Notes: a model not told the origin generated them from the sequence alone. 64,000 nt of DNA from Pseudooceanicola sediminis (GCF_003575965.1 NZ_QWJJ01000012.1:62001-126000), one strand, 5' to 3'. Positions 34,426 to 44,545 are shown, numbered from the stretch's first letter. Numbers and translations are program-made.

Positions 34426-37332
34426 TCAATCCTTGGTTTTCAGCCCCATCAGCGCGGCGGCGAAGGGGTTGTCGGGATCGATACGATCCTTCTTTTTCGG
34501 CGGTGTCGCCTCAAAGGTCTTGGCCTTGTTGTCGCGCTGCGGCTTGCCGCCCTGCCCTGGCTTTCCACGCGGCTTGCCGGTGTTGCCCTTGGGACGCTCC
34601 CCACGATTGTGCTGAGTGCGCGGCTTCTGACCATCGCGTTTGTCGCCGTCGCGCCCACGGGCGTTCTGGCGTGCCGCGCGACCGGCCCAGGTGAAGGTAA
34701 AGAACTCTTCCACTTCCGGCGTGGCCTCGGCGGTTGCGCCTTCTTCGGCAGCAGCAGGATCAGCCGTACTGGTGGCCGCTGCCTTCTCGACATCCTCTGA
34801 CGGCGTCTGCGCCGGATCGACAGTGGGGTCGACAGCGGGGGGCGCGTCGCTCTCTGCTGCAGGCGGCTCTTCGGCGGCAGTCGCATCGGTTTCGGGTGCC
34901 GCGCCGCCGTCACCGTCTGCTTGGACAGGCTTGTCGGCGGCGGCAGGCTCGGCCTTGACCTTCGCCCGTTCGCCCTTTTCGGCCTTGTATCCCAGCCCCT
35001 GCATCAGATCCGCGAACTGTTCCAACGTCATGCCCGAGATCGAGAGCATGTCGGCTTTCGCCTCGAACCCGCCACGACTGTCTTCGCCGCGCAGCATGTC
35101 CGCCAAACGTTCCAGCATGTCGATACGGATGGCCCGTTCACCGGCCGCGCGATAGCCGGCCATGGCATAATAGCCCTGCGGCATGTCCTTTTGCGCGGGT
35201 ACAGTTACCAGGCCCGGCGGCGGCGCTTCGGGAAATTCGTCCAGGTTGCCGGCCAGAGCCCACAACAGAAGACGCAGCCGAGTCGGCGCCGGTTTCAGCA
35301 AAAGCGGCATGAACACAGTGTATTGGCCAAAACGCACACCGTGCTTACGCAGGGCACCACGGGCGTCCTGATCCAGGGATTTGACCTCTTCCGCGACATC
35401 GCCACGCGGCAGGATGCCAAGCGACTCGACCAGCCGGAAGGCAAAGCCGCGCGCCAGACCCGACAGGGCCTCGTCGCGCTGCAGGTTCATCAGCGGTTCG
35501 AACAATGCCGCGATCTTGCGGTCAATGAAGTGCTGAAGACGACGTTCCACCTTTTGCGCCACGTCCGGGCCCGCTTCGTCGTCGACAAAGGCGACGATTT
35601 GCGGCTTCATCGGCTCGGAACCCGCAGCCAGTTTACCGATTGCCAGTTCGCCCCACATGAGGCCACCCTGTTCGGTAAAGTCAATTTCGGTATCGGGCGC
35701 GTTATAGAAACGATCCGCCCTCAGGTTGAAATGCGGAACCAGCGCCTGCAGGCTTGCCTGCCGCAACGTCTTGGCTTCCTGCCCAGAGGCGTCCTTGTCC
35801 TGACGGAAACGGAAGCCTTCAAGACGTCCTACGAATTCGCCTTCGACGGTCACTTCGCCGGTATCGCTCACTTCGGCCAAGAGGGCCTCCTTCTGCTTGA
35901 GCCGCCGTAGCAAGACACTTGTACGGCGGTCCACAAATCTTTGGGTCAAACGTGCGTGCAGCGCATCCGACAAGCGGTCTTCTACAGCGCGCGTTTCGTC
36001 ACGCCAATGACTTTCGTCACTTACCCACCCATTGCGTTGTGCGACATAGGTCCATGTGCGGATAAATGCGAGCCTTTTCGAGAGCGCGTCGATATCGCCC
36101 TCGGTTCGGTCGATCCTGTGTACCTGTGTTGCCAGCCATTCATCCGGGACACGTCCCTTTTCGTGCAGAAACCCGAAGATCTGCGTCAGCAGGCCTGCGT
36201 GTTCATTATGACTGATACCACGAAAATCGGGAATGCGGCAGACATCCCAAAGCAACCGAACAGAGGCCGTATCGGAGGCTCTTGCGCTTACTTCGCCGTC
36301 CGCTGCCATGGTTTTCAGCGCAATAAGATCATCCGCATCGCGCGAACGCACCAATCGCTCGTCCGCTGGCGACATCTCGAGCGAATGGATCAGCGGATCG
36401 ATTCCCCCGAACCTCAGGTCGTGATTGCGCCAGTTCAACTTGCGGATCGGGGTAAAGCGATGCTCCATGATCGCCTCGACCACCTCGGGGTGAAGGGGCC
36501 CCGCTTCGCCCGTTACGCCGAAGGTGCCGTCTGACATCCCGCGCCCCGCCCGACCGGCGATCTGGGCCAGTTCGTTCGGCGCAAGGTCGCGCATGCGCCG
36601 ACCGTCAAATTTCGTGACAGAGGAAAACGCGACGTGATTCACGTCGAGGTTCAGCCCCATCCCGATGGCATCCGTCGCGATCAGATAGTCCACATCGCCG
36701 TTCTGGTAGAGTTCGACCTGCGCATTCCGCGTGCGCGGGCTGAGCGCGCCCATGACAACCGCAGCGCCACCCTTCTGGCGGCGCACGAGCTCGGCCATCG
36801 CGTAGATGTTATCGACCGAAAATCCCACGATCGCACTGCGCGACGGGATACGGCTGATCTTGCGCGAGCCGGAATAAGACAGCTGCGACAGGCGGTCCCT
36901 GCGCACGAATTGCGCAGTAGGCACCAGATCGGCAATCGCGCTGCGCATCGTGTCAGCCCCGAGAAACAGCGTCTCGTGCAGTCCGCGTGCACGTAGCAGG
37001 CGGTCGGTAAAGACATGTCCACGCTCCGGATCAGCGCAAAGCTGGATTTCGTCAATGGCAAGAAAATCACAGCCCATGCCCTCGGGCATCGCCTCGACCG
37101 TGCAGACCCAGTACTGGGTGCGCGGAGGCACGATACGTTCTTCGCCCGTGACAAGGGCCACGACGGAGGGCCCGCGGACAGCGACGATCCGGTCATAGAC
37201 CTCGCGCGCCAGCAGGCGCAGCGGTAAACCGATCACCCCTGTGCGATAGCCCAGCATCCGTTCGATGGCATAATGCGTCTTGCCCGTGTTCGTCGGCCCG
37301 AGGACCGCCGTAATCCTGCCCTGACCGGACAT
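34426..37332 (-). CDS. SUV3-type DEAD/DEAH RNA helicase
   Basis: This 968-residue helicase is related to the mitochondrial SUV3/MgpS family. The Walker A motif is GPTNTGKTHYAIE near residue 12, the Walker B motif FLAIDEIQL near residue 90 and the C-terminal helicase motif NELAQIAGRAGRGMSDG near residue 260. A basic, Glu/Ala-rich tail of about 170 residues (from KAEKGERAKVK) ends in Arg/Gly/Lys-rich sequence that could bind RNA. The start at 37332 has AGAGG 9 bases upstream; the frame extends 18 codons further without support. It is cotranscribed with hslR. Confidence 0.9.
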   Translation of the reverse strand: MSGQGRITAVLGPTNTGKTHYAIERMLGYRTGVIGLPLRLLAREVYDRIVAVRGPSVVALVTGEERIVPPRTQYWVCTVEAMPEGMGCDFLAIDEIQLCADPERGHVFTDRLLRARGLHETLFLGADTMRSAIADLVPTAQFVRRDRLSQLSYSGSRKISRIPSRSAIVGFSVDNIYAMAELVRRQKGGAAVVMGALSPRTRNAQVELYQNGDVDYLIATDAIGMGLNLDVNHVAFSSVTKFDGRRMRDLAPNELAQIAGRAGRGMSDGTFGVTGEAGPLHPEVVEAIMEHRFTPIRKLNWRNHDLRFGGIDPLIHSLEMSPADERLVRSRDADDLIALKTMAADGEVSARASDTASVRLLWDVCRIPDFRGISHNEHAGLLTQIFGFLHEKGRVPDEWLATQVHRIDRTEGDIDALSKRLAFIRTWTYVAQRNGWVSDESHWRDETRAVEDRLSDALHARLTQRFVDRRTSVLLRRLKQKEALLAEVSDTGEVTVEGEFVGRLEGFRFRQDKDASGQEAKTLRQASLQALVPHFNLRADRFYNAPDTEIDFTEQGGLMWGELAIGKLAAGSEPMKPQIVAFVDDEAGPDVAQKVERRLQHFIDRKIAALFEPLMNLQRDEALSGLARGFAFRLVESLGILPRGDVAEEVKSLDQDARGALRKHGVRFGQYTVFMPLLLKPAPTRLRLLLWALAGNLDEFPEAPPPGLVTVPAQKDMPQGYYAMAGYRAAGERAIRIDMLERLADMLRGEDSRGGFEAKADMLSISGMTLEQFADLMQGLGYKAEKGERAKVKAEPAAADKPVQADGDGGAAPETDATAAEEPPAAESDAPPAVDPTVDPAQTPSEDVEKAAATSTADPAAAEEGATAEATPEVEEFFTFTWAGRAARQNARGRDGDKRDGQKPRTQHNRGERPKGNTGKPRGKPGQGGKPQRDNKAKTFEATPPKKKDRIDPDNPFAAALMGLKTKD

Positions 37333-37398
37333 CGCCTGCACCTCTTTTGGATGTACGAATTGATGTGCACCTTCGACGTGCGTCACATGATCTGGGGA

Positions 37399-37950
37399 CT
37401 AGATATCGCTTTCTCCGACCTGACGTGCAAGTCGATCACGCCCGGCCTGAGCCTCTTCGTGTGCGGGAAAGACGGATAGCACCGCCTGATAGCCCCGCAA
37501 CGCATCCTGAATACGGCCCGTCTGCTCCAGGATCAGGGCCATGCCATACACTGCCTGGAAATTATAGGGATTCAAGGCGACGGCCTGTTCGAGATCGGCA
37601 AGAGCCAGGCCGAACTCTTCCTCGCGAAAGAACGCCTGTGCCCGCAGATGCCAGCCTTCTGCAAAATCAGGCGCGTGATCGGTGAGGGCCGATAGATGAC
37701 CGACTGCGACGTCGAACTCCCCCGCCGCAAGTGCATCGCGGCCCCGGCGCAACAAAAGGTCCATGGCAGGCGATTGCGAACGCGACCAGATCAGATCCAG
37801 CTCCCGCTCGATCTTCTTTCCTTCGACAGCATCGGCACTTTTCAAGTCCTCCAGAAGCGACGTGACCGAGGTTTCGGCCACCCCCAGCTGCGGAAGGAGC
37901 GAAAGTGACGCTGCGGCAAATGCCGCGATGGCAAGTTTGCGATATGACAT
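37399..37950 (-). CDS. Periplasmic TPR protein
   Basis: This 183-residue protein has a signal peptide (MSYRKLAIAAFAAASLSLLP...VAETS) and about three TPR units (AGEFDVAVGHLSAL, WHLRAQAFFREEEFGLALAD and YNFQAVYGMALILEQTGRIQ). It probably acts as a periplasmic scaffold. The start at 37950 gives a clean signal; an ATG four codons earlier (37962) is possible. Function unknown. Confidence 0.82.
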   Translation of the reverse strand: MSYRKLAIAAFAAASLSLLPQLGVAETSVTSLLEDLKSADAVEGKKIERELDLIWSRSQSPAMDLLLRRGRDALAAGEFDVAVGHLSALTDHAPDFAEGWHLRAQAFFREEEFGLALADLEQAVALNPYNFQAVYGMALILEQTGRIQDALRGYQAVLSVFPAHEEAQAGRDRLARQVGESDI

Positions 37951-38034
37951 TGAGGCGCCCATAACTGAAACTAGTGTATCGTGAGTCACCGGGATTGTTA
38001 GCCCAGATTACTTAAATTTGATGGAAGGCGCAAA

Positions 38035-38331
38035 ATGAGCGACGTGATTACAGCAGCCGTGGCCGCTTTGAATGACAAGTTGGACGGCGAAGGCATTGAT
38101 GGCACCGCGAAATTCGTGATCGAGGGCGAAGGCGATATCATCGTCGACGGCAACGGCGCCCGCCCTGCGGATGCGGATGAAGAGGCCGAAGTCACCCTGA
38201 CCGCGGCACCTGATACATTTCAGGACATACTTTCAGGCGACCTTAACCCTACATCTGCATTCATGACCGGCAAACTCAGCGTTGACGGCGACATGGGCAA
38301 GGCGATGCAGCTCGCGTCCGCATTGTCCTGA
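38035..38331 (+). CDS. SCP2 sterol-carrier-domain protein
   Basis: This 98-residue protein consists of one SCP2-like lipid-binding domain: FVIEGEGDIIVDGNGARPA, DEEAEVTLTAAPDTFQDILS and LNPTSAFMTGKLSVDGDMGKA are typical. It starts after GGAAGG. Members bind fatty acyl or other hydrophobic ligands; the actual ligand is unknown. It is followed by a hydrolase gene 49 bases later, and the two may form a lipid-related unit. Confidence 0.9.
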   Translation: MSDVITAAVAALNDKLDGEGIDGTAKFVIEGEGDIIVDGNGARPADADEEAEVTLTAAPDTFQDILSGDLNPTSAFMTGKLSVDGDMGKAMQLASALS

Positions 38332-38380
38332 CATCGCCGCACCCGATCGGGACCGGCCTCCACAGTTTCAGGAGCATTTC

Positions 38381-39346
38381 ATGGATCAGGCCCCGTTTTA
38401 TTCCGACGTCGACGACGGGCCTCCCGGCGGGCGGGCCTTTTGGCTGACTGCATCGGACGGTGTCAGGTTCAGGCTGGGCGACTGGCCCGTGAGCGGGGCA
38501 AAGGGCACCGTCTTGCTGTTTCCGGGTCGCACGGAATATATTGAAAAATACGGACGTGCCGCGCGTGATTTCGCGGCGCGCGGGTATCGTACGGTTGCGA
38601 TAGACTGGCGCGGCCAGGGCCTCGCGGATCGTGTCTCTGGCAATCCCGCGCTCGGCCATGTCGGGCATTTCAGCGATTACCAGAAAGATGTCGACGCCGT
38701 GATGGCGGCCCTGCCCGACCTCGGGATCACCGGCCCATACGTCTTGCTGGCCCATTCGATGGGCGGCGCAATCGGGCTGCGCGCCCTGTATCGCAGCCTG
38801 CCCGTGCGGGCGGCGGTCTTTACCGCCCCGATGTGGGGGATCGAGCTTCCCCTGTTGGTGCGTCCTCTGGCGTGGGTGCTGAGCAGCGCATCGAACGCCA
38901 TCGGTCGTGGCGAGATCCTTTCCCCCGGCACCACAGCCGAAGCCTATGTGCTGAATGAGCTGTTTGCCGCAAACAAGCTGACCAGCGACTCCGACATGTA
39001 CGAATACATGCAGGCCCAGGCGCGCGCGCATCCAGACCTGAACATCGGTGGTCCGACGATGAGATGGCTTCACGAATCGCTGATGGAAATGCGCCGCCTC
39101 GCTCAGCGGCCATCGCCCAACGTGCCCTGCCTCACATTTCTGGGCGGTGACGAGGCAATCGTGTCCGCCCAAAGGATCCGGGCTCGCATGGCGCAATGGC
39201 CCGGCGGGCAGCTGGAGGTCGTGACCGGCGCACGTCATGAAATCATGATGGAAAACGCCGAAACACGCGCCTTTTGCTTTGACGCATGCGCCGCGCATTT
39301 CGACGCCCATCTTGGCAAACAGCCGAGCGCTTGCTCGGCAAGGTGA
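38381..39346 (+). CDS. Alpha/beta hydrolase, PldB-like
   Basis: This 321-residue serine hydrolase has the oxyanion loop LLFPGRTEYIEKY, the WRGQGLAD strand (as in monoacylglycerol lipase/PldB proteins) and the nucleophile elbow AHSMGGAIGL near residue 125. A conserved acid FLGGDEAIV and a likely catalytic His in GARHEIMME complete the triad. The substrate is probably a lysophospholipid or monoacylglycerol, but this is inferred. CAGGAG precedes the start. A 7-bp hairpin lies at the 3' end of the coding region (39322-39339). Confidence 0.85.
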   Translation: MDQAPFYSDVDDGPPGGRAFWLTASDGVRFRLGDWPVSGAKGTVLLFPGRTEYIEKYGRAARDFAARGYRTVAIDWRGQGLADRVSGNPALGHVGHFSDYQKDVDAVMAALPDLGITGPYVLLAHSMGGAIGLRALYRSLPVRAAVFTAPMWGIELPLLVRPLAWVLSSASNAIGRGEILSPGTTAEAYVLNELFAANKLTSDSDMYEYMQAQARAHPDLNIGGPTMRWLHESLMEMRRLAQRPSPNVPCLTFLGGDEAIVSAQRIRARMAQWPGGQLEVVTGARHEIMMENAETRAFCFDACAAHFDAHLGKQPSACSAR

Positions 39347-39452
39347 AATCCGCCGGGCTAAAGTCGAACCCGCCGGACGGAAGCGGGACGCCGGGGCCAC
39401 GGCATCACCGCGCGCCCCGATTTGCCCCCGGTGCGTATCGCGGAGATAGCCA

Positions 39453-40280
39453 TCAGTCCTGCAGGACTTCCTGTCGTTGATGGCCCAGCCCCACGATGCT
39501 CAGCTCCATCACATCCCCGGCCTTCAGAAACCGTTGCGGGCGCATCCCCATACCCACGCCGGGCGGCGTGCCGGTGGCAATCACGTCACCTGGCTGCAAA
39601 CTCATCATCTGGCTGAGGTAGGAAATGATCTGCGCGACCGAGAATATCATGGACGACGTGGAACCGGTCTGCGCCCTGACCCCGTTCAGATCCAGGCCAA
39701 GATCGAGCGCCTGTGGGTCCGCGATCTCATCAGGAGTTACGAGCCAGGGACCGATGGGGCCGAACGTGTCGCTGCTTTTCCCCTTTGTCCACTGGCCGCC
39801 ACGCTCGGTCTGAAAGGCGCGCTCGGACACATCGTTGACGATGGTATACCCGGCGACATGGTCCAGCGCCTGCGCCTCGCTGACGTATTTGGCGGGCTTG
39901 CCGATAACCACGCCCAGCTCGACCTCCCAATCGCCTTTTTCAGCGCCGCGCGGCAGGCGCACCGGGTCATAGGGGCCGGAAAGGGCAGATGTCGCCTTCA
40001 TGAACACGATGGGTTCTTCGGGTTCCGCCATGCCGGATTCGGCCGCGTGATCCGAATAGTTCAGACCGATGCAGACGATCTTGCCGGTCCCCGCGACCGG
40101 CACACCGATACGCGGCGTGCCGGGAACAAGGGGCAGATTTTCCGGATCAACTGCCGGCAAAGCCCCGAGGGTCGGCCCCACGAGATCGCCAATGACGCCG
40201 GACAGGTCGCGAATCCGACCTTCAGCATCCAGAACACCCGGTTTTTCGGCTCCGATCTCTCCGTATCGCAGATAGCGCAT
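39453..40280 (-). CDS. Fumarylacetoacetate hydrolase-family protein
   Basis: This 275-residue enzyme has the FAH fold: IVCIGLNYSDHAAESG, the metal ligands in WEVELGVVIGK and IVNDVSERAFQ, and DVIATGTPPGVG. Such proteins hydrolyse or decarboxylate acylpyruvates or cleave dioxo acids after ring fission. The specific substrate is not clear here. The start at 40280 (MRYLRYGEIG) has GGAGGA upstream. It is divergent from pepF. Confidence 0.9.
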   Translation of the reverse strand: MRYLRYGEIGAEKPGVLDAEGRIRDLSGVIGDLVGPTLGALPAVDPENLPLVPGTPRIGVPVAGTGKIVCIGLNYSDHAAESGMAEPEEPIVFMKATSALSGPYDPVRLPRGAEKGDWEVELGVVIGKPAKYVSEAQALDHVAGYTIVNDVSERAFQTERGGQWTKGKSSDTFGPIGPWLVTPDEIADPQALDLGLDLNGVRAQTGSTSSMIFSVAQIISYLSQMMSLQPGDVIATGTPPGVGMGMRPQRFLKAGDVMELSIVGLGHQRQEVLQD

Positions 40281-40407
40281 GGTATCCTCCTCGTTCCAAT
40301 TCAGGGCAAACTCGGCCATGGTCGGGCTAAAGGCAAGCCGCAAACCTTGTTGAAGGGCCTCCTGCGGCCTATGTCCAGAAGCCGGAACGAAATCCCCTGG
40401 AGGATCC

Positions 40408-42249
40408 ATGCGACCCATGCAAACGCCACTGTCCCTGCCCTTTCCCGTACGGGATGCCAACGCGACGTCCGAAGATGGCACGCCTCTTGGGAAACTACCG
40501 GAGTGGGACCTCAGCGATCTTTACCCCGCCCCCGACGCCCCCGAGCTCAAGCGGGACCTGGATTGGCTGGAAGAGGCATGCCGCAGCTTTGCCAGCGATT
40601 TTGAAGGTCAGCTCGCCGATCTCGACGCGGAAGGTTTCCTTGACTGCGTCATGCGAAATGAACGCATCCAGTCTGTCGCGGGGCGGATCATGTCGTATGC
40701 CGGTCTGCGCTACTACCAGCTGACCACCGCCGGCGACCGGGCGAAGTTCATGTCCGACATGCAGGACAAGGTGACCACCTATACGACTCCGCTGGTGTTC
40801 TTCACGCTGGAGCTGAACCGCCTGCCGGACGACCACCTCGATACCCTTTTTGCCGAAAACGCGGCGCTGGCCCGTTACAAGCCGGTCTTCGATCGCATTC
40901 GGGCCATGAAACCCTATCAGCTGTCGGATGAACTTGAACGCTTTCTGCATGACCTAGGCGTGGTGGGCGATGCCTGGGAAAAGCTGTTCGACGAAACGAT
41001 TGCTGGCCTGCGCTTTTACGTCGGCGACGAAGAACTGAACATCGAAAGCACCCTGACCCTGCTGACGGATTACAACCGCGACACGCGCGAGGCGGCGTCC
41101 CGGGAAATCGCCCGCGTACTGTCGGACAACCTGCGCACCTTCGCCCGCGTTCACAACACGCAAGCCAAGGAGAAGGAGGTCATGGACCGCTGGCGTGGCA
41201 TGCCGAACCCGCAAATGGGCCGCCACCTGTCCAACCATGTCGAGCCCGAGGTCGTGGAAGCCCTGCGCAATGCCGTGGTGAACGCCTATCCTCGGCTGAG
41301 CCATCGCTATTACGAGCTCAAACGCAAATGGCTGGGCCTGGACCGCATGCAGGTTTGGGACCGTAATGCCCCGCTGCCAAGCGAAGATCAGCGCATTGTC
41401 GGCTGGGACGAAGCGCGCGAGACGGTGATGGGCGCCTATGGGGGCTTTTCCCCGAAGATGGCCGACATTGCCGAACCCTTCTTTGACAACGGTTGGATCG
41501 ACGCCGCCGTGAAACCGGGAAAGGCACCCGGCGCCTTTGCGCATCCGACGGTGACCGAAGTGCACCCCTACGTCATGCTGAACTACCTGGGCAAGCCGCG
41601 CGACGTGATGACGCTGGCACACGAACTCGGGCACGGCGTGCACCAGGTTCTAGCTGCCGGACAGGGCGAGATGCTGTCCTCGACCCCGCTGACTCTGGCC
41701 GAAACCGCAAGTGTCTTTGGCGAGATGCTGACCTTCCGTGCGATGCTCGACAAGGCCAAGACCAAGGCCGAGCGCAAGACGATGCTGGCCGGCAAGGTCG
41801 AGGACATGATCAATACCGTGGTGCGGCAGATCGCGTTTTACGACTTTGAGTGCAAGCTGCATGATGCCCGCCGCGGGGGGGAGTTGACACCAGAAGATAT
41901 CAACGACCTCTGGATGTCCGTCCAGGCCGAGAGCCTCGGGCCGTCGTTCGATTTCATGGAGGGATACGAAACCTTCTGGGCCTATATCCCGCACTTCATC
42001 CACTCGCCGTTCTACGTCTATGCCTATGCGTTTGGCGATGGCCTGGTGAACGCCCTTTATGCCGTCTACGAAGAACAGCCAGAAGGGTTTCAGGAAAAAT
42101 ACTTCGACATGCTGAAGGCCGGTGGCTCCAAGCACCACAAGGAGCTTTTGGCCCCCTTTGGCCTTGATGCGTCGGACCCAGCGTTCTGGGACAAGGGCCT
42201 GTCGATGATCGAAGGGTTCATTGATGAACTGGAGGCCATGGAGGACTGA
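40408..42249 (+). CDS. pepF: PepF, oligoendopeptidase F (M3 family)
   Basis: This 613-residue cytosolic zinc metallopeptidase cleaves short peptides. The zinc site HELGHGVHQ lies near residue 410, and the third ligand Glu is in LAETASVFGE some 25 residues later. The C-terminal HSPFYVYAYAFGDGL helix is typical of PepF. A GGAGGA site precedes the start; a second ATG is three codons in. It is the only peptidase in the window. Confidence 0.95.
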   Translation: MRPMQTPLSLPFPVRDANATSEDGTPLGKLPEWDLSDLYPAPDAPELKRDLDWLEEACRSFASDFEGQLADLDAEGFLDCVMRNERIQSVAGRIMSYAGLRYYQLTTAGDRAKFMSDMQDKVTTYTTPLVFFTLELNRLPDDHLDTLFAENAALARYKPVFDRIRAMKPYQLSDELERFLHDLGVVGDAWEKLFDETIAGLRFYVGDEELNIESTLTLLTDYNRDTREAASREIARVLSDNLRTFARVHNTQAKEKEVMDRWRGMPNPQMGRHLSNHVEPEVVEALRNAVVNAYPRLSHRYYELKRKWLGLDRMQVWDRNAPLPSEDQRIVGWDEARETVMGAYGGFSPKMADIAEPFFDNGWIDAAVKPGKAPGAFAHPTVTEVHPYVMLNYLGKPRDVMTLAHELGHGVHQVLAAGQGEMLSSTPLTLAETASVFGEMLTFRAMLDKAKTKAERKTMLAGKVEDMINTVVRQIAFYDFECKLHDARRGGELTPEDINDLWMSVQAESLGPSFDFMEGYETFWAYIPHFIHSPFYVYAYAFGDGLVNALYAVYEEQPEGFQEKYFDMLKAGGSKHHKELLAPFGLDASDPAFWDKGLSMIEGFIDELEAMED

Positions 42250-42301
42250 GGCACGCACTGCGCCTTTGGTCAGCCACACGATACGGGTTCGTCTGCGGCG
42301 G

Positions 42302-42517
42302 ATGCTTGTTCGCATCCGCCGCAGCGTGCCGAACGGATTGCGCCTGCCCCTGGGCATAGGGCTGTGCGTGGGCGGCGTGCTGGGATTTCTACCGATCCTC
42401 GGGTTCTGGATGCTTCCCTTGGGCTTTGCCCTCATCGCGATGGACGTGCGTTGGCTGCGACACAGGATGCAGCGCAAATCGCCGCCAGCCATGACGCAGG
42501 CCCCCGAAGATCATTGA
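42302..42517 (+). CDS. Small membrane protein
   Basis: This 71-residue product is a basic N-terminus and a hydrophobic hairpin (LPLGIGLCVGGVLGFLPILG then FWMLPLGFALIAMDVRW). I recognise the pattern as a small conserved alphaproteobacterial membrane protein with no known function. It begins just after pepF, possibly cotranscribed. The start is uncertain: an upstream ATG at 42221 overlaps pepF. Confidence 0.65.
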   Translation: MLVRIRRSVPNGLRLPLGIGLCVGGVLGFLPILGFWMLPLGFALIAMDVRWLRHRMQRKSPPAMTQAPEDH

Positions 42518-42520
42518 CGG

Positions 42521-43492
42521 CTATTCGCCGGCAAGGGCGCTGTCGATCATCGCTTGTGTGCCGCGCGCATCTTCCAGAGACCAGGGCCAGTCAGCTTCGC
42601 CGCGCAGGGCGGCGCCAAACGCCTCAACCTGCAGGACATATTGATTGATGCCGGTGAAGCGTTCGGTCACAACGGTCTGATTGGGATAGGAAATTCGAAT
42701 TTCCGCTTGATCGAACACGTTCGCATTGAATGGACAGGTGACAGAGATCACCGCATCGCTGCCATGAAAGTGCACCTCCTGGCGATTGGCCATACGGATG
42801 CCGGTCATGGACTGGAACGTGAAACCGGGAAATTCGAATCCGACTTCGGCAAACACGTCGACATCGTTTTCAAGCCTCAGGTGCGCATGAGTCATCGCCA
42901 GTGGATCACCGCCGGTGGCATAGCGCACCGACCCAAAGGTATAGACGCCGATGTCACGCAGGCCCCCGCCGCCCGTTTCGGGATTGTTGCGGATATTGGC
43001 CATGTCCGGATTGTTATAGGAAAATGCCGCGTTGACGTGCCACAATTCGCCAGCCACCCCCTGCGCCAGCAGCGCCTTGACCCGACGCCATTGCGGATGA
43101 TGCACGATCATGAAGGCCTCGGAAATCAGTCCACCCGTATCCGCCCGCGCAGCAATCAGGCTATCGAACTCGGTGGCTGACAGCGCAAGGGGCTTTTCGC
43201 ACAAGACTGCCTTGCCCGCGCGAAGGGCCCGTTCGCTCCATTCGACATGCATGTGGTTGGGCAGCGGAATATAGACCGCGTCGATGTCCGGGTCGTCCAG
43301 CAGGGCCTGGTAGCTGGTGTGGTGCCGCAGACCTGGGGTCAGATCATGAAATGGGGAAACCTTGTCGACAGAGCTTGAGGCGATCGCAAGAAGATCGGAA
43401 TTGCGCGCGGACACGATGGCAGGCGCCATATGCCTGAGCGCAAAGTTCGATGCCCCCAGTACACCCCAGCGAATTGTCTTTGTACCACTCAT
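42521..43492 (-). CDS. Gfo/Idh/MocA-family oxidoreductase
   Basis: This 323-residue NAD(P)-dependent dehydrogenase has an N-terminal Rossmann fold (WGVLGASNFALRHMAPAI), DPDIDAVYIPLPNHMHVEW and the conserved EKPLAL lysine near residue 98. The C-terminal substrate domain includes GGGGLRDIGVYTFGSVRY. It probably oxidises a sugar or sugar-like compound; the substrate is not identifiable. The start at 43492 has GGAGAG upstream. Confidence 0.92.
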   Translation of the reverse strand: MSGTKTIRWGVLGASNFALRHMAPAIVSARNSDLLAIASSSVDKVSPFHDLTPGLRHHTSYQALLDDPDIDAVYIPLPNHMHVEWSERALRAGKAVLCEKPLALSATEFDSLIAARADTGGLISEAFMIVHHPQWRRVKALLAQGVAGELWHVNAAFSYNNPDMANIRNNPETGGGGLRDIGVYTFGSVRYATGGDPLAMTHAHLRLENDVDVFAEVGFEFPGFTFQSMTGIRMANRQEVHFHGSDAVISVTCPFNANVFDQAEIRISYPNQTVVTERFTGINQYVLQVEAFGAALRGEADWPWSLEDARGTQAMIDSALAGE

Positions 43493-43574
43493 GGTTGCTC
43501 TCCCCTTTTCAGGGAAGCCTAGCCAAGGTCTTGGGGAAAGAAAACCCGCCGAAAGTGTGTTGCGCCTTTGACGC

Positions 43575-43612
43575 AAAAAGGCTCCGACCCATCATAGCCG
43601 AGGGTCGGAGCC
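43575..43612 (-). terminator. Terminator of rpoH
   Basis: A perfect 11-bp stem (43580-43590 with 43602-43612) is followed on the minus strand by five U residues at 43575-43579. It is a strong intrinsic terminator 36 bases after the rpoH stop. Confidence 0.92.
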
Positions 43613-43648
43613 GCAATCATCTCATCGCATGGTGGTCAGGCCATAGCG

Positions 43649-44545
43649 TCAGGCCGACGCCATCATGCCCTTGTCCTGCGCCAGTTCCCGCATCCGGGTC
43701 TGTAGTTTTTCAAAGGCTCGCACTTCGATCTGACGAATACGTTCCCGGCTGACGTCATAGGTCGCGCTCAGGTCTTCCAACGTGACGGTTTCCTCGGTCA
43801 GGCGGCGCTGTGTCAGGATATCCTTTTCGCGGTCATTCAGAACATCCATCGCCTCGGCCAGCAACTCTCGGCGCGCTGTCATCTCGTCGCGCGCCTCATA
43901 GTCGGCGGCCTGATCGGCGTCTTCATCCTCGAGCCAGTCTTGCCACTGCATCGTGCTGTCGCCATCGCTGCCCACCGTAGCATTCAGCGATGCGTCCCCG
44001 CCCGACATCCGGCGGTTCATCGAGATGACCTCGGCCTCGGTCACGCCAAGATCATTGGCGATCTGCTTGACGTTCTCGGGCCGCAGGTCGCCTTCTTCAA
44101 GCGCGCCGATCCGCGACTTCGCCTTGCGAAGGTTAAAGAACAGCTTCTTTTGCGCCGATGTGGTGCCCAGTTTGACCAGGGACCACGACCGCAGGATATA
44201 TTCCTGGATCGAGGCGCGGATCCACCACATCGCATAGGTCGACAAGCGGAACCCCTTTTCAGGATCAAACCGTTTGACGGCCTGCATCAGGCCCACGTTC
44301 GCCTCGGAAATCACTTCGGCCTGCGGCAGGCCGTATCCGCGATATCCCATGGCGATCTTGGCAGCCAGGCGAAGGTGCGACGTCACCAGCTTGTGCGCGG
44401 CGACCGTATCCTGATCCTCGACCCAACGCTTGGCCAGCATGTATTCCTGCTCGGGCTCGAGCATCGGAAACTTACGAATTTCCTGCATGTACCGGTTGAG
44501 ACCGCCCTCGGGAGTCGGTGCCGGGAGTGTGGAATAATTACTCAA
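43649..44545 (-). CDS. rpoH: RpoH, heat-shock sigma factor (sigma-32)
   Basis: This 298-residue alternative sigma factor directs RNA polymerase to heat-shock promoters. Regions 2 (GLMQAVKRFDPEKGFRLSTY), the RpoH box (QKKLFFNLRK), 3 and 4.2 (LEDLSATYDVSRERIRQIE) are intact. The likely start is TTG (44545-44543) with a strong AAGGACGAGG upstream; there is no nearby in-frame ATG. A perfect 17-bp tandem repeat lies 23-56 bases upstream. Many Rhodobacterales carry two rpoH genes; this looks like the main one. Confidence 0.95.
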   Translation of the reverse strand: MSNYSTLPAPTPEGGLNRYMQEIRKFPMLEPEQEYMLAKRWVEDQDTVAAHKLVTSHLRLAAKIAMGYRGYGLPQAEVISEANVGLMQAVKRFDPEKGFRLSTYAMWWIRASIQEYILRSWSLVKLGTTSAQKKLFFNLRKAKSRIGALEEGDLRPENVKQIANDLGVTEAEVISMNRRMSGGDASLNATVGSDGDSTMQWQDWLEDEDADQAADYEARDEMTARRELLAEAMDVLNDREKDILTQRRLTEETVTLEDLSATYDVSRERIRQIEVRAFEKLQTRMRELAQDKGMMASA